DNA from: an uncultured Ruminococcus sp.
Lineage (GTDB): Bacteria > Bacillota > Clostridia > Oscillospirales > Acutalibacteraceae
Direction of reading: 5' to 3'
Assembly (NCBI GenBank): GCA_902786345.1
Contig: CADACB010000003.1
Location: 21,919 to 85,918 of the forward strand
DNA: 64,000 bases
Position numbers and translations under genes: made by a program. The notes under the pieces were generated by a model, which was given only the letters and a program-made list of their open reading frames with translations, ran no database searches and was not told the origin of the DNA. Below are positions 55,010-63,446 of this stretch, one piece after another. Position 1 is the stretch's first letter; every line of letters starts with the position of its first letter.

Positions 55010-55672
55010 ATGAGCAAACTTGATATGGTAAAAATTGAAAAGACAATGAAGGCACTCAGAAAAAATAATATGCAGGCTTACTTCTGTGAAACCGCAGGAC
55101 AGGCTAAGCAGCAGGTACAACAGCTTATTAAGGAGGGAGATACCATAACGCACGGAGGTTCGGAAACACTTTTTGAATGTGGTATTCCGGATATGCTGAA
55201 AAACGGAGCTTATACATATCTTGACAGAAATGCCCCGGGACTTACCAAGGAGCAGATCGAGGAGATATATATAAAGGCGTTTTCCGCAGATGTCTTTCTC
55301 ACAAGTACCAATGCGATAACAGAGAACGGGCTGCTTTTTAATGTAGATGGAAATTCAAACAGAACTGCCGCTATTCTGTATGGACCGAAGAGCGTCATTG
55401 TTGTTGCCGGATTCAACAAGATAGTTAAGGATATAAATGAGGCTTTTGACAGACTGAGAACTACAGCTGCTCCAAAAAATACGCAGCGTCTGCATTGCAA
55501 CACCTATTGTGAAAAAACAGGAAAGTGCGTTTCTCTTAACAAAACCGACAGCTTGATAGGCGATGGATGCGGTAGTGATCAGCGTATCTGCTGCAACTAT
55601 GTTATAAGTGCACTTCAGCGTCATAAGGACCGCATAAAGGTCATCATAGTCGGTGAACCCCTCGGCTACTGA
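55010..55672 (+). CDS. LUD-domain (DUF162) protein, LutC/YkgG-like
   Basis: A 220-residue protein of the LUD family. Features are GDTITHGGSETLFECGIPD, SADVFLTSTNAITENG and the nucleotide-like loop FNKIVKDINEAFDRLR, with several Cys in the last third (CNTYCEKTGKCV, RICCNY). LutC takes part in L-lactate oxidation with LutA and LutB, which are absent here, so the true role is unknown. Start at ATG 55010 follows GGAGG at 11 bases; the earlier ATG overlaps that site. Confidence 0.88.
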   Translation: MSKLDMVKIEKTMKALRKNNMQAYFCETAGQAKQQVQQLIKEGDTITHGGSETLFECGIPDMLKNGAYTYLDRNAPGLTKEQIEEIYIKAFSADVFLTSTNAITENGLLFNVDGNSNRTAAILYGPKSVIVVAGFNKIVKDINEAFDRLRTTAAPKNTQRLHCNTYCEKTGKCVSLNKTDSLIGDGCGSDQRICCNYVISALQRHKDRIKVIIVGEPLGY

Positions 55673-55767
55673 GCTGATGTATATCAGAAAGTATATAGGT
55701 TTTAATAAAAAATAATTTTACTGAATTGCTGCAATTATGTACAAATAACCGGATAGGAGGAAATGGT

Positions 55768-56466
55768 ATGTCAACACCACATAACAGCGCCGAAAAAGGA
55801 GATTTTGCAAAAACCGTACTTATGCCGGGAGATCCGCTCAGGGCTGAATATATTGCTGAAAATTTTCTGGATAAGCCAAGGCTTGTAAATGAAGTAAGGG
55901 GAATGTATGCATATACAGGCAAATATAAAGGAAAGGCTGTATCTGTTATGGCAAGCGGAATGGGTATGCCGTCAATAGGGATTTACTCATATGAACTTTT
56001 CAGATTTTATGATGTGGAAAACATTATAAGAGTAGGTACTGCCGGAGCAGTAAGTGATAAACTGAGTCTCAGGGATGTTGTTCTTGCGGTTTCAAGTGCA
56101 ACAAATTCTAATTTTGCAGCACAATATAAGATGCCGGGTATTCCAGCACCTACTGCTGATTTTAGTTTGCTGAAAAAAGCATATGACGCTGCTGTTTCAC
56201 TTAACAAAAAAGTATTTGCAGGCTCTGTGTTTTCTACTGACTGTTTTTATGATGACTCTGAATCACTTGCACAATGGAGAAAGCTTGGTATTCTTGCAAC
56301 AGAAATGGAAAGTGCGGCACTATATCTTAATGCGGCAAGACTCGGAAAAAAAGCCTTGTGCATATGTACGATCTCAGACTGTCCGCTTACGGGCGAGTCT
56401 TGCAGTGCAAAGGAAAGAGAATCAAGCTTTAATGATATGATAGAGATAGCGCTTGAATGCGTCTGA
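55768..56466 (+). CDS. deoD: Purine nucleoside phosphorylase DeoD-type
   Basis: A 232-residue hexameric-type phosphorylase of purine nucleosides. Motifs are MPGDPLRAEYIAENFL, SGMGMPSIGIYSYELF, RVGTAGAV, TDCFYDDSES and the ribose site TEMESAALYLNAARLGKKAL. Ribosome site GGAGG precedes ATG 55768; the frame is open for another 14 codons upstream without a site. Confidence 0.94.
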   Translation: MSTPHNSAEKGDFAKTVLMPGDPLRAEYIAENFLDKPRLVNEVRGMYAYTGKYKGKAVSVMASGMGMPSIGIYSYELFRFYDVENIIRVGTAGAVSDKLSLRDVVLAVSSATNSNFAAQYKMPGIPAPTADFSLLKKAYDAAVSLNKKVFAGSVFSTDCFYDDSESLAQWRKLGILATEMESAALYLNAARLGKKALCICTISDCPLTGESCSAKERESSFNDMIEIALECV

Positions 56467-56759
56467 TCTGATGAGAGATAATTTCTGAAGACAGCAGGAA
56501 TATAAAGTTTATCTGTTTCAATTTACAGCTTCAGGAATGTACATATTGATCCCAACTTTATAATTAAATCAAATTCTGTATGTTTGCACAAAAAAAAATT
56601 GCACATTTCTTATTTGTGAAATAAATAACTATAAATTTGCTTAGTTTTTTATGTTTGGGCAAAAAAAATTGCTGAAGATGCTAAAAAAATTTTTTTACAC
56701 TGTTAAAAGTGCACAATGTTTGACTGTTTTTTTACGATGACTTTTTTGACGATGTGTGT
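56467..56759. other. Intergenic region with A-tract direct repeats
   Basis: No gene recognised. A motif TATGTTTG(CA/GG)CA7-9TTGC occurs twice in direct orientation (56579-56602 and 56650-56672), 71 bp apart, each with a long A tract. It lies upstream of the TATAAT at 56760 and could be a protein-binding or curved-DNA element for the MBG gene. Confidence 0.45.
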
Positions 56760-56825
56760 TATAATATTTATGCCGTAAAATGCAGAGGTAAGTAATGACC
56801 TCTACATTTTTACGGTGCTTTTTGA
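56760..56825 (+). promoter_or_regulatory. -10 element and strong leader hairpin of the MBG-domain gene
   Basis: TATAAT at 56760-56765 with a weak -35 (ATGACT at 56737-56742). The predicted transcript begins near 56772, at the foot of a hairpin 56773-56815. CCGT-AAAATG-c-AGAGGT pairs with ACCTCT-a-CATTTT-t-ACGG and TGCTTTTTG follows. The hairpin is terminator-like, so it may attenuate transcription or release a short RNA. Confidence 0.55.
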
Positions 56826-56885
56826 CACTGCACATCCCGATCATACGCGATGTGTCAAGGATAGAACTTGGAGGAATAATTTGTT

Positions 56886-57623
56886 ATGAATAGCTCATAC
56901 TTATATACAGGAAGTCCTATAAATCCCCGCTTTACACTCAATATAGGAGATAAGCATCTTGAGAGGGGAAAGGATTTTGATGTTGAAATATCTGATAATG
57001 TCAATGTCGGTACGGCACACGTGTTGATAAAGGGTAAGGGCAGATTCAAGGGTATCATAGAGAGAAGTTTTGAGATAACTCCAGTTCCTGCAAGATCGCT
57101 GTCTTTTTTTGCAGATAATACAGAGTTTGATTATACAGGTGAGCCCTGCATTATGCAGGTTGCTGTTAAATTCGGTGAAAAAACACTTGAAGAGGGTGTT
57201 GATTATACTGTAGAATATATTGATAATGTTTCTCCGGGAAAGGCTACCGCTCGTATTACATTCAAGGGTAATTTCAGCGGTATTATGAAGATACCTTTTG
57301 TTATCAACGGTGATGCAGATGAAGAGACAGAGGAACTTGTTAATCTTTCGGAAATCTCTGCATCGGATATAAAGCTTGGTGAAAGTGTAGTTGTTACATC
57401 TGCGGCTCAAGGCGGAAAAGGTGAATACAGCTATGCAGTCTTTTATAAAAAAGCCGAAAGTAAGAAGTGGGTTACTGTTCACGGTTACAGAAGTGATAAG
57501 GAAACGCCAATCAAGCCGCTTAATCCGGTGCTGTATAATGTATGCATAAAGGCTAAGGATGAAGAAGGAACTATAGCCAAAAAGTATTTTGATGTCAGGG
57601 TTGAGAGGACTGCACAGGTTTAA
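56886..57623 (+). CDS. MBG-like Ig-fold repeat protein without signal peptide
   Basis: A 245-residue protein with two MBG-type repeats (YTGSPINPRFTLNIGDKHLE to KGKGRFKGIIERSFEI; YTGEPCIMQVAVKFGEKTLE to FKGNFSGIMKIPFVI) of about 80 residues each, and a third beta-rich domain at about 165-240. Such repeats usually occur in large surface proteins, but the chain begins with MNSSYLY and has no signal sequence or anchor. A GGAGG lies 11 bases before the ATG. It may be a short free-standing or decayed adhesin part, or an intracellular scaffold. Confidence 0.75.
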   Translation: MNSSYLYTGSPINPRFTLNIGDKHLERGKDFDVEISDNVNVGTAHVLIKGKGRFKGIIERSFEITPVPARSLSFFADNTEFDYTGEPCIMQVAVKFGEKTLEEGVDYTVEYIDNVSPGKATARITFKGNFSGIMKIPFVINGDADEETEELVNLSEISASDIKLGESVVVTSAAQGGKGEYSYAVFYKKAESKKWVTVHGYRSDKETPIKPLNPVLYNVCIKAKDEEGTIAKKYFDVRVERTAQV

Positions 57624-57731
57624 TGCCTGTGCAATTATGTTGAATTGTTGTGGTTTGATTCACATAAGATGTTTTTGGTTTATCTATTATATTGGTTTAT
57701 AGCAGGAATTACAAAAAAATAAAAAATACTG

Positions 57732-57760
57732 TTGATTTTTTTAATGTTATATAGTATAAT
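57732..57760 (+). promoter_or_regulatory. Promoter of the SRP RNA
   Basis: TTGATT (57732-57737) and TATAAT (57755-57760), spacing 17 bp. Transcription should start near 57767. Confidence 0.8.
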
Positions 57761-57766
57761 ATCTAT

Positions 57767-57969
57767 GTTGATTTTTCAGCAGCTTTGCAAGACAGATCCG
57801 TACCCTTGGATATGCGGTCGGGCAGGCGCTGTGCGACAGGGCACCGTGAACCATGTCAGGCGGGGAACCGAGCAGCATTAAGCGTTTCGCACTGTGCGAT
57901 GCAGTCAGTCTGTTCGTCCGTATATCCAAGCGTATGATGCCGTTAAAAAACGGTCTGTCTTGTTTTTTT
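57767..57969 (+). ncRNA. ffs: Signal recognition particle RNA (bacterial large type)
   Basis: The closing helix is CAAGACAGA (57788-57796) with TCTGTCTTG (57954-57962), followed by seven T. Further pairing of CTTGGATATGCGG with CCGTATATCCAAG extends it. The domain IV hallmark is present as GTCAGG, GGGGAACC and GAGCAGC (57856-57886). The position just upstream of dnaX is the usual one in Firmicutes. Ends are approximate. Confidence 0.92.
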
Positions 57970-58014
57970 GATATATTGTGCATATATACTGCTATATTGA
58001 AAGGACGTGAAAAA

Positions 58015-59592
58015 ATGTATAGGGTTTTATACAGAAAGTACCGTCCGCGTGTGTTTGCTGACGTGGTAGGTCAGCCTCAGGTAACTGATACCTTGAAAAA
58101 TGAACTTAAATCCGGCAGGATAGCTCATGCATATCTTTTTACAGGCTCAAGAGGTACCGGCAAAACAACATGCTCCAAAATTCTTGCCAAGGCAGTCAAT
58201 TGTCTTGACCTGAAAAATGGTGATCCCTGCGGAAAATGTGATATATGCAGAGGACTTGATAATGGCAGTATTATGGATGTTGTTGAGATAGATGCTGCCA
58301 GCAATAACGGAGTGGATGATATTCGTATGCTTCGTGAGGAAGCTGATTTCACACCTGCAAATACAAAATACAGGGTATATATCATAGATGAGGTGCACAT
58401 GCTCTCAATAGGAGCTTTTAATGCTCTTCTTAAAACGCTTGAAGAACCGCCTGAGCACGTTATTTTTATACTTGCAACTACTGAGGTTCATAAGCTTCCG
58501 GCAACTATTATGTCAAGATGTCAGCGCTTTGATTTTCATAGAATTTCGCCGCAGGATATTTCAGACAGACTTAAATATGTATGCAGTGAAGAAAAAATCG
58601 AAATAGATGACAATGCATCACTGCTAATTGCAGGAATTGCAGATGGTGCTATGAGAGATGCGTTGTCTCTGCTTGATCAGTGTATGGGGCATTCGGGACG
58701 TATTACAGAAGAAATAGTTCGCAGAACTGCCGGACTTTCAGATAAGAGCAGCCTTCTCTCAATTACAGATGCTTTTATCAGTAATGATGTTTCCGGGGCT
58801 ATTAATATTATCGACGAACTTTATAAAAATTCAAAGGATATGGCAAGACTTTGCAGTGAACTTGTTGAGCATTTCAGAGCTATGATGCTCATAAAAACTA
58901 TGAAGCAGTCCAAGGAATTTCTTGTTATGTCAGAGAATGATTATGAAAAGACGAAGCAACAGTCAGAAGCAGTAAAGCTGTCTTATATTATTGGAGTTAT
59001 TGATATACTCCAGTCGGCATATGACAGAATGCTTCACGGTGTGAACAGACGTATAGAAATGGAAATGACGGCTGTAAAGCTTTGTTCAGAGAATAAGTCT
59101 GTGGATATATCTGCTATTGAAGCGAGAATATCGGCTGTTGAGAGTTCTTTGAGTGCAATAAGAAGTGATCCGTCTGTATTAGCAGCTTCACAGCATAAGG
59201 CTGCAGCACCATCACCGCCTGTAAAAAGGCCCTCATCTGAGGAAATGGAAAGGCTGAGAAAAGATGCTGTGCCTATGACTCAGTGGCAGGATGTCATTGA
59301 GGATATAAAGAAGTATTCAAGAACAGTTGCGGCAGGTTTTGAGGGTAGTACTGCTTATATAAGCGGAAGGTATGTTCTTGTTGATTCTCCTAACGACATA
59401 TGCTTTGAACTTCTGAGAAAACCTGCACAGCGTGATAAGATGAGAGATTCAATAAAAAGGGTAACGGGTATGGAATATAAGCTTGGAAGATATTCCTATC
59501 CCGATGAACCAAAATCTGAGGACACACTTTCTAAGTTTGTTGCAGATTTAAAATCGGCAGGGGTTTCTGTCGAGGAAATAAATAAAAAATAA
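58015..59592 (+). CDS. dnaX: DNA polymerase III subunits gamma and tau
   Basis: Clamp-loader ATPase, 525 residues. Motifs are the Walker A GSRGTGKTTCSK, zinc Cys (CGKCDICRG), Walker B DEVHMLSIGAFNALLK, sensor 1 ILATTE and the arginine finger SRCQRFDF. The C-terminal tail beyond about 380 is weakly conserved. Start at ATG 58015 follows AAAGGA; the frame is open into the SRP RNA, which is not coding. Followed by ybaB and recR in the conserved order. Confidence 0.96.
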   Translation: MYRVLYRKYRPRVFADVVGQPQVTDTLKNELKSGRIAHAYLFTGSRGTGKTTCSKILAKAVNCLDLKNGDPCGKCDICRGLDNGSIMDVVEIDAASNNGVDDIRMLREEADFTPANTKYRVYIIDEVHMLSIGAFNALLKTLEEPPEHVIFILATTEVHKLPATIMSRCQRFDFHRISPQDISDRLKYVCSEEKIEIDDNASLLIAGIADGAMRDALSLLDQCMGHSGRITEEIVRRTAGLSDKSSLLSITDAFISNDVSGAINIIDELYKNSKDMARLCSELVEHFRAMMLIKTMKQSKEFLVMSENDYEKTKQQSEAVKLSYIIGVIDILQSAYDRMLHGVNRRIEMEMTAVKLCSENKSVDISAIEARISAVESSLSAIRSDPSVLAASQHKAAAPSPPVKRPSSEEMERLRKDAVPMTQWQDVIEDIKKYSRTVAAGFEGSTAYISGRYVLVDSPNDICFELLRKPAQRDKMRDSIKRVTGMEYKLGRYSYPDEPKSEDTLSKFVADLKSAGVSVEEINKK

Positions 59593-59611
59593 ATTTACGG
59601 AGGACAATAAA

Positions 59612-59965
59612 ATGAAAGCAAGATTACCTAAGGGATTTAACAACGGAGGAAACAACACAAACATTCAGCAGCTTGCTCGTCAGGCTCAGAAAATGCAGGA
59701 AGAAATGGATGAGGCTACGAAAGAACTTGATGAGAAGGAATATACAGCTGCAGCAGGCGGCGGAGCAGTTAATGCAGTAGTTACCGGAGCACTGGAAATT
59801 AAGTCACTTGAAATCAGCAAGGATGTTGTAGATCCTGAGGATATAGATATGCTTGCTGATCTTGTAATAGCAGCAGTGAATGAGGCTATAAGAAAGGCTC
59901 GTGATGAAAAAGCTGCTACTATGGACAGAATCTCGGGCGGTCTTAATGTTCCCGGACTTTTCTGA
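59612..59965 (+). CDS. YbaB/EbfC family nucleoid-associated protein
   Basis: A 117-residue DNA-binding dimer, typical in length (about 105-115). It contains QQLARQAQKMQEEMDEATKE, the turn AAGGGAVNAVVTGAL and DPEDIDMLADLVIAAVNEAI. It lies between dnaX and recR. A Gly/Asn-rich N-terminus (about 8-18) is slightly longer than usual. Start has GGAGG eight bases upstream. Confidence 0.94.
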   Translation: MKARLPKGFNNGGNNTNIQQLARQAQKMQEEMDEATKELDEKEYTAAAGGGAVNAVVTGALEIKSLEISKDVVDPEDIDMLADLVIAAVNEAIRKARDEKAATMDRISGGLNVPGLF

Positions 59966-59966
59966 T

Positions 59967-60569
59967 ATGTCTGAATATAATATTGCTTCTTTATCAAGAC
60001 TTATCGAACAGTTTGAACGGTTGCCCGGTATCGGACACAAAACAGCAAGCAGACTTGCATATTACATTCTTTCACTGTCTGATGAAGAAGCAGCAAGATT
60101 TTCGGATGCAATAGACGATGCTCATAAAAAAATTCACTATTGTAAGCAGTGCGGTAATTATACCGATAAGGAGCTTTGTCCGATTTGCAGTGATCCAAAT
60201 AGAGACAGATCTATTGTATGTGTTGTAGAAGGACCTCGTGATGTTATTGCACTTGAAAAAACAGAAAGTTTCAATGTTCTGTATCACGTACTTCACGGAG
60301 TGATTTCTCCTATGAATGGTATTACACCTGATATGATCAGAATAAAGGAACTTCTTGCAAGACTTTCGGAAGGTAATATCAAAGAGGTTATAATGGCTAC
60401 AAATGCTACTGTTGAAGGAGAAGCTACGTCTATGTATATATCCAAGCTTATAAAGCCTTTTGGTGTTAAGGTCACACGGCTTGCCTATGGCATACCGGTG
60501 GGCGGTGATCTTGAGTATGCAGATGAGGTCACTCTTTCTCTTTCAATAGAGGGCAGAAGAGAAATCTGA
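59967..60569 (+). CDS. recR: Recombination mediator RecR
   Basis: A 200-residue protein of the RecFOR repair pathway. It has the helix-hairpin-helix (ERLPGIGHKTASRLAYYIL), the Cys4 zinc finger (CKQCGNYTDKELCPIC) and a Toprim domain beginning VVEGPRDVIALEK, with the C-terminal GVKVTRLAYGIPVGGDLEY. Start at ATG 59967, one base after the ybaB stop, though its ribosome site is weak; the coupled position makes this plausible. Confidence 0.95.
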   Translation: MSEYNIASLSRLIEQFERLPGIGHKTASRLAYYILSLSDEEAARFSDAIDDAHKKIHYCKQCGNYTDKELCPICSDPNRDRSIVCVVEGPRDVIALEKTESFNVLYHVLHGVISPMNGITPDMIRIKELLARLSEGNIKEVIMATNATVEGEATSMYISKLIKPFGVKVTRLAYGIPVGGDLEYADEVTLSLSIEGRREI

Positions 60570-60583
60570 TGTTAAAAAATACG

Positions 60584-60620
60584 GATCAATGATTTTATAA
60601 TTTATTTAAAATCATTGATC
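60584..60620. other. 14-bp perfect inverted repeat between recR and smpB
   Basis: GATCAATGATTTTA (60584-60597) and TAAAATCATTGATC (60607-60620) are exact complements with a 9-base loop. No T run follows on either strand, so it is not a classic terminator; it may be an RNA-stability or processing hairpin. Confidence 0.6.
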
Positions 60621-60707
60621 TCTGTATTCATACCCGGATAATATCCGCATATAAATTTATTAGTGGACTATTACCTTGTTAAATATTCCGGAAAGGGGAA
60701 AAGCACT

Positions 60708-61172
60708 ATGGCAAAGGAATCGTTTAAAACTATAGCACAGAATAAAAAAGCACATCACGAATATTTTGTCATAGAAAGCTTTGAGGCGGGAATAGAACTT
60801 TGCGGAACAGAGGTCAAGTCAATAAGACAGGGTAGGGTGAATATGAAGGATTCGTGGTGTACGGTTGAAGATGGTGAGCTTTTTGTAAAAGGAATGCATA
60901 TCAGCCCATATGAGCAGGGCAATATTTTTAATAAAGATCCGCTGAGGGTAAGAAGACTTCTTATGCACCGCAGAGAAATTATGCGACTTTATGGTCAGGT
61001 TAAGCAGGATGGATATTCTCTTATACCAATATCGCTTTATTTTAAAGGTTCAAGAGTAAAGTTGCAGCTTGGATTATGCAAAGGTAAAAAGCTCTATGAT
61101 AAAAGGGCAGATATGGCAGCAAAAACTGCCAAACGTGATATCGAACGTGCCGTTAAGGAACGTAACAGATAA
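60708..61172 (+). CDS. smpB: SsrA-binding protein SmpB
   Basis: Binds tmRNA and delivers it to stalled ribosomes. The 154-residue protein has the OB fold with [44 protein letters not shown] and the basic C-terminal tail ([21 protein letters not shown]). Start at ATG 60708 follows GAAAGGGG; the frame is open 15 codons upstream without a site. It lies ten bases from ssrA, its partner. Confidence 0.97.
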   Translation: MAKESFKTIAQNKKAHHEYFVIESFEAGIELCGTEVKSIRQGRVNMKDSWCTVEDGELFVKGMHISPYEQGNIFNKDPLRVRRLLMHRREIMRLYGQVKQDGYSLIPISLYFKGSRVKLQLGLCKGKKLYDKRADMAAKTAKRDIERAVKERNR

Positions 61173-61181
61173 AATATATAT

Positions 61182-61537
61182 GGGGGCGTAAAGGTTTCGA
61201 CAGGGAGTATAAGCTTCGGCAAGCGAGCAGCGGCACTGCAGAACCGCTATAAAATCCGCAGAACTTAAAATTAAACGACAACAATAATACTGTTGCTCTT
61301 GCTGCTTAATTAAGCGCAAGCGTCCTTATTTGGAGGACCACGGCCATATAAGGGCGTTGACTAGTGGTGAACGTGAACGGAAAAGTGTCTTGGTTTCCGT
61401 CATGTATTAAAGACTACCGAAACACAGGGTTTGTTACCGTACGCTGTGTGGGGGGAATCATTGATCGGTAACTGCGCTCGGAGAAAACCGTTGTAAGTGC
61501 TTTTTGGACAGGGGTTCGACTCCCCTCGCCTCCACCA
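61182..61537 (+). ncRNA. ssrA: tmRNA (ssrA)
   Basis: The ends form the tRNA-like acceptor: GGGGGCG (61182-61188) and CGCCTCC-A-CCA (61527-61537), with the T arm AGGGGTTCGACTCCCCT. The tag frame ends NDNNNTVALAA and stops at TAA 61307-61309. The frame upstream reads QNLKL, so the exact resume codon is uncertain. The gene follows smpB. Its 3' end is immediately adjacent to a foreign element, and the recombinase frame on the opposite strand overlaps the last 80 bases. Confidence 0.97.
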
Positions 61538-62303
61538 AAAGTGCCTTACTCAAACTATTATGACCAAAAAATTTTTCATTGTTTGGGTAAGTTGAAATAT
61601 TGGATGGATTGTCCACGTCAGAAAGGCCACATTCAAGAAATTCTTGGATGTGACCTTTCGCTTTTTCTAGGCTGGTATTTGTCCTGTCAGTATTTGTGTT
61701 CCTGTTGATTTGCGCGATATCTTCCTTGATGGGATCTATTACTTTATCGAAAGGTGGCCTGAATGAGACCTCCGTATCTAGATCGATCTCGTCGTTGCTT
61801 ATTATATATATCTTATTGAAAATTGCCTGATTCATGAGTTTTTTAATCGTGTCGCTAGCATTGCGATATGCATCTCCGCAATTCTCCACGATATCAAGAG
61901 TTAGCCTGAGGTTGTTTTTAACCTGCTCAAATGTCATGTCGTGCATTTTTAGTTCATGCTCAATGGTGGCGAGTTCTTTGGCGATTTTCTGCTGCTCTGA
62001 TTTAAGAAGATCAAGAGGGATCGCATCGCTATAATGAGCTTCAAGTAATTTCTTTCGCTTGTTTTCTAGCTTGGCCTTTTGCCCTTTTAGTCCGTCCAGC
62101 TCTTTATCGTATTTCGCTTTTTCGTTTGCAATGATTAGCTCTATTTTCACTTCCAGTAATTGCCGGACGTCTGGCGGCAATTGGTATGAATCGTAAATCT
62201 TCTCAATCTTTTCCTCTACCACACTTATTAGCACTGAATGGGTCTTGCAGTCTTTCCTGCGACCGCTATGGCGACCGGCGCAGTAGAAATATGGATAAAC
62301 CAT
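61458..62303 (-). pseudogene. C-terminal part of the large serine recombinase, split by an in-frame TAG
   Basis: Continues the recombinase after a TAG at 62310-62312, without frame change: the sequence around the stop would read VTK-stop-NGMVYPYFYC, and the zinc-ribbon Cys pair continues (CAGRHSGRRKDC). A long coiled coil follows (about 30-150) and then a polar tail. The final part (VEARGVEPLS) is only the antisense reading of the ssrA 3' end, so the natural C-terminus is earlier or in the free element. Alone, this fragment begins at ATG 62303 with no ribosome site. Confidence 0.75.
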
Positions 62304-62309
62304 ACCATT

Positions 62310-63305
62310 CTATTTCGTGACATTAGTCACCAGCATACGCTCCCCGCAGTAAGCGCAATATACGCTGCCTTTTAAGAAGTGGGGATGTTTCAGGCTGCGT
62401 TCACCATTAAGTCTTGAAGCAAGTATGGATTGAACTTTATCCCACATCTCCGTGTCTACGAGAGCTTCATGACTTCCCTGGTATTCGACACCCTTATATT
62501 TCACGATGCCTTTGTAGTATGGGTTAACGAGAACTTTGTGGAGAGTCTTCAGATTCACAGGCTGCGATGGGATTTTCGGCGTTGCTCTGGTATTAAGTCC
62601 GCATGCAGCCAAGTGATCTGCTAAGTCTGCGACCGTCCAGTTTCCGGTAGCATATTCTTCAAAGGCTAATTTGATCAGCGGAGCTCTTTCTGGGTCGGTA
62701 ATAACGGTACGCTCTTCGCGCCCTTTCTCATCGACATAGCGGACATTCTGATATCCGATAGGGGCTCGACCGACGGTCCCGCCCCCCTTAATTTTCTCGC
62801 CCATACCTTTCTTTACTTCAGTGGCGAGGTTCTGGGAGTAGAATTCTGCGATGGAACTCATGATGCCATGCAGAAGCATGCCAGCCGGAGTGTCGTCAAT
62901 ACTTTCGGATGCGGATACAAGTTGAACGCCGCACTCACGTAATACGCGCATAATGTCGCTGTCATCGTCACGGTTACGTGCGAGACGATCGACCTTGTGT
63001 ACGATTACGTAATCCACGCGATCGGCGTTTTCTTTGACGTACTCAAGCATAGCCTGAAGCTGCGGGCGGTCTGCGGATTTGGCGGATGCACCACGGTCGA
63101 CGAATTCCTTGCCGACGATTGCTCCAATAGATAATGCCTTCTTTTTATTGGCTTCACGTTGTGCCGGGATCGAAAAACCTTCGTCGTGTCCGCCACCACG
63201 TTCGGCTTGTCCGCGAGTAGATACGCGGAGATAAGATACGGCAAATTTAGGCGTCATGGTATCCATGAGGGCCTGTGCGGTATCGAGCATAGTTGGATTG
63301 CTCAT
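62310..63305 (-). CDS. N-terminal part of a large serine recombinase, ends at an in-frame TAG
   Basis: A 331-residue fragment with the complete catalytic domain: FAVSYLRVSTRGQ (nucleophile Ser), DRLARNRDD, SASESIDDTPAGML and the DEKGREER/recombinase domain with LNTRATPK-like and NPYYKGIVKYKG. It stops at TAG within the zinc-ribbon region (CAYCGERMLVTNVTK). GGAGG at eight bases sets the start at ATG 63305. Without the downstream zinc and coiled-coil domains integration would probably fail, unless the TAG is read through or decoded. Confidence 0.85.
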   Translation of the reverse strand: MSNPTMLDTAQALMDTMTPKFAVSYLRVSTRGQAERGGGHDEGFSIPAQREANKKKALSIGAIVGKEFVDRGASAKSADRPQLQAMLEYVKENADRVDYVIVHKVDRLARNRDDDSDIMRVLRECGVQLVSASESIDDTPAGMLLHGIMSSIAEFYSQNLATEVKKGMGEKIKGGGTVGRAPIGYQNVRYVDEKGREERTVITDPERAPLIKLAFEEYATGNWTVADLADHLAACGLNTRATPKIPSQPVNLKTLHKVLVNPYYKGIVKYKGVEYQGSHEALVDTEMWDKVQSILASRLNGERSLKHPHFLKGSVYCAYCGERMLVTNVTK

Positions 63306-63446
63306 AGAGCGTTGCCTCCTTTCATAGGTAGTCATCGCATGATAGCTCTCTTCCGGAGAGAAAGCCAGTCATTCCGCGAAGAATTAATAGTTTGTTTTCT
63401 AAAATCCTTATTTGATGATGTGATATATTTGATTTAAGGATAGATA

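Noticed and set aside
57853-58014. N-terminal extension of DnaX
   Set aside because: The open frame upstream of ATG 58015 lies inside the SRP RNA and has no ribosome site; the protein family begins at MYRVLYRKYRP.
61258-61290. tmRNA tag starting at GCA in frame AELKIKRQQ
   Set aside because: That frame stops after nine codons and lacks the hydrophobic Ala-Leu-Ala-Ala ending that proteases recognise.
61458-61537. Coding sequence ending in VEARGVEPLS
   Set aside because: It is the antisense translation of the conserved tmRNA 3' end, a familiar artefact, not protein sequence under selection.
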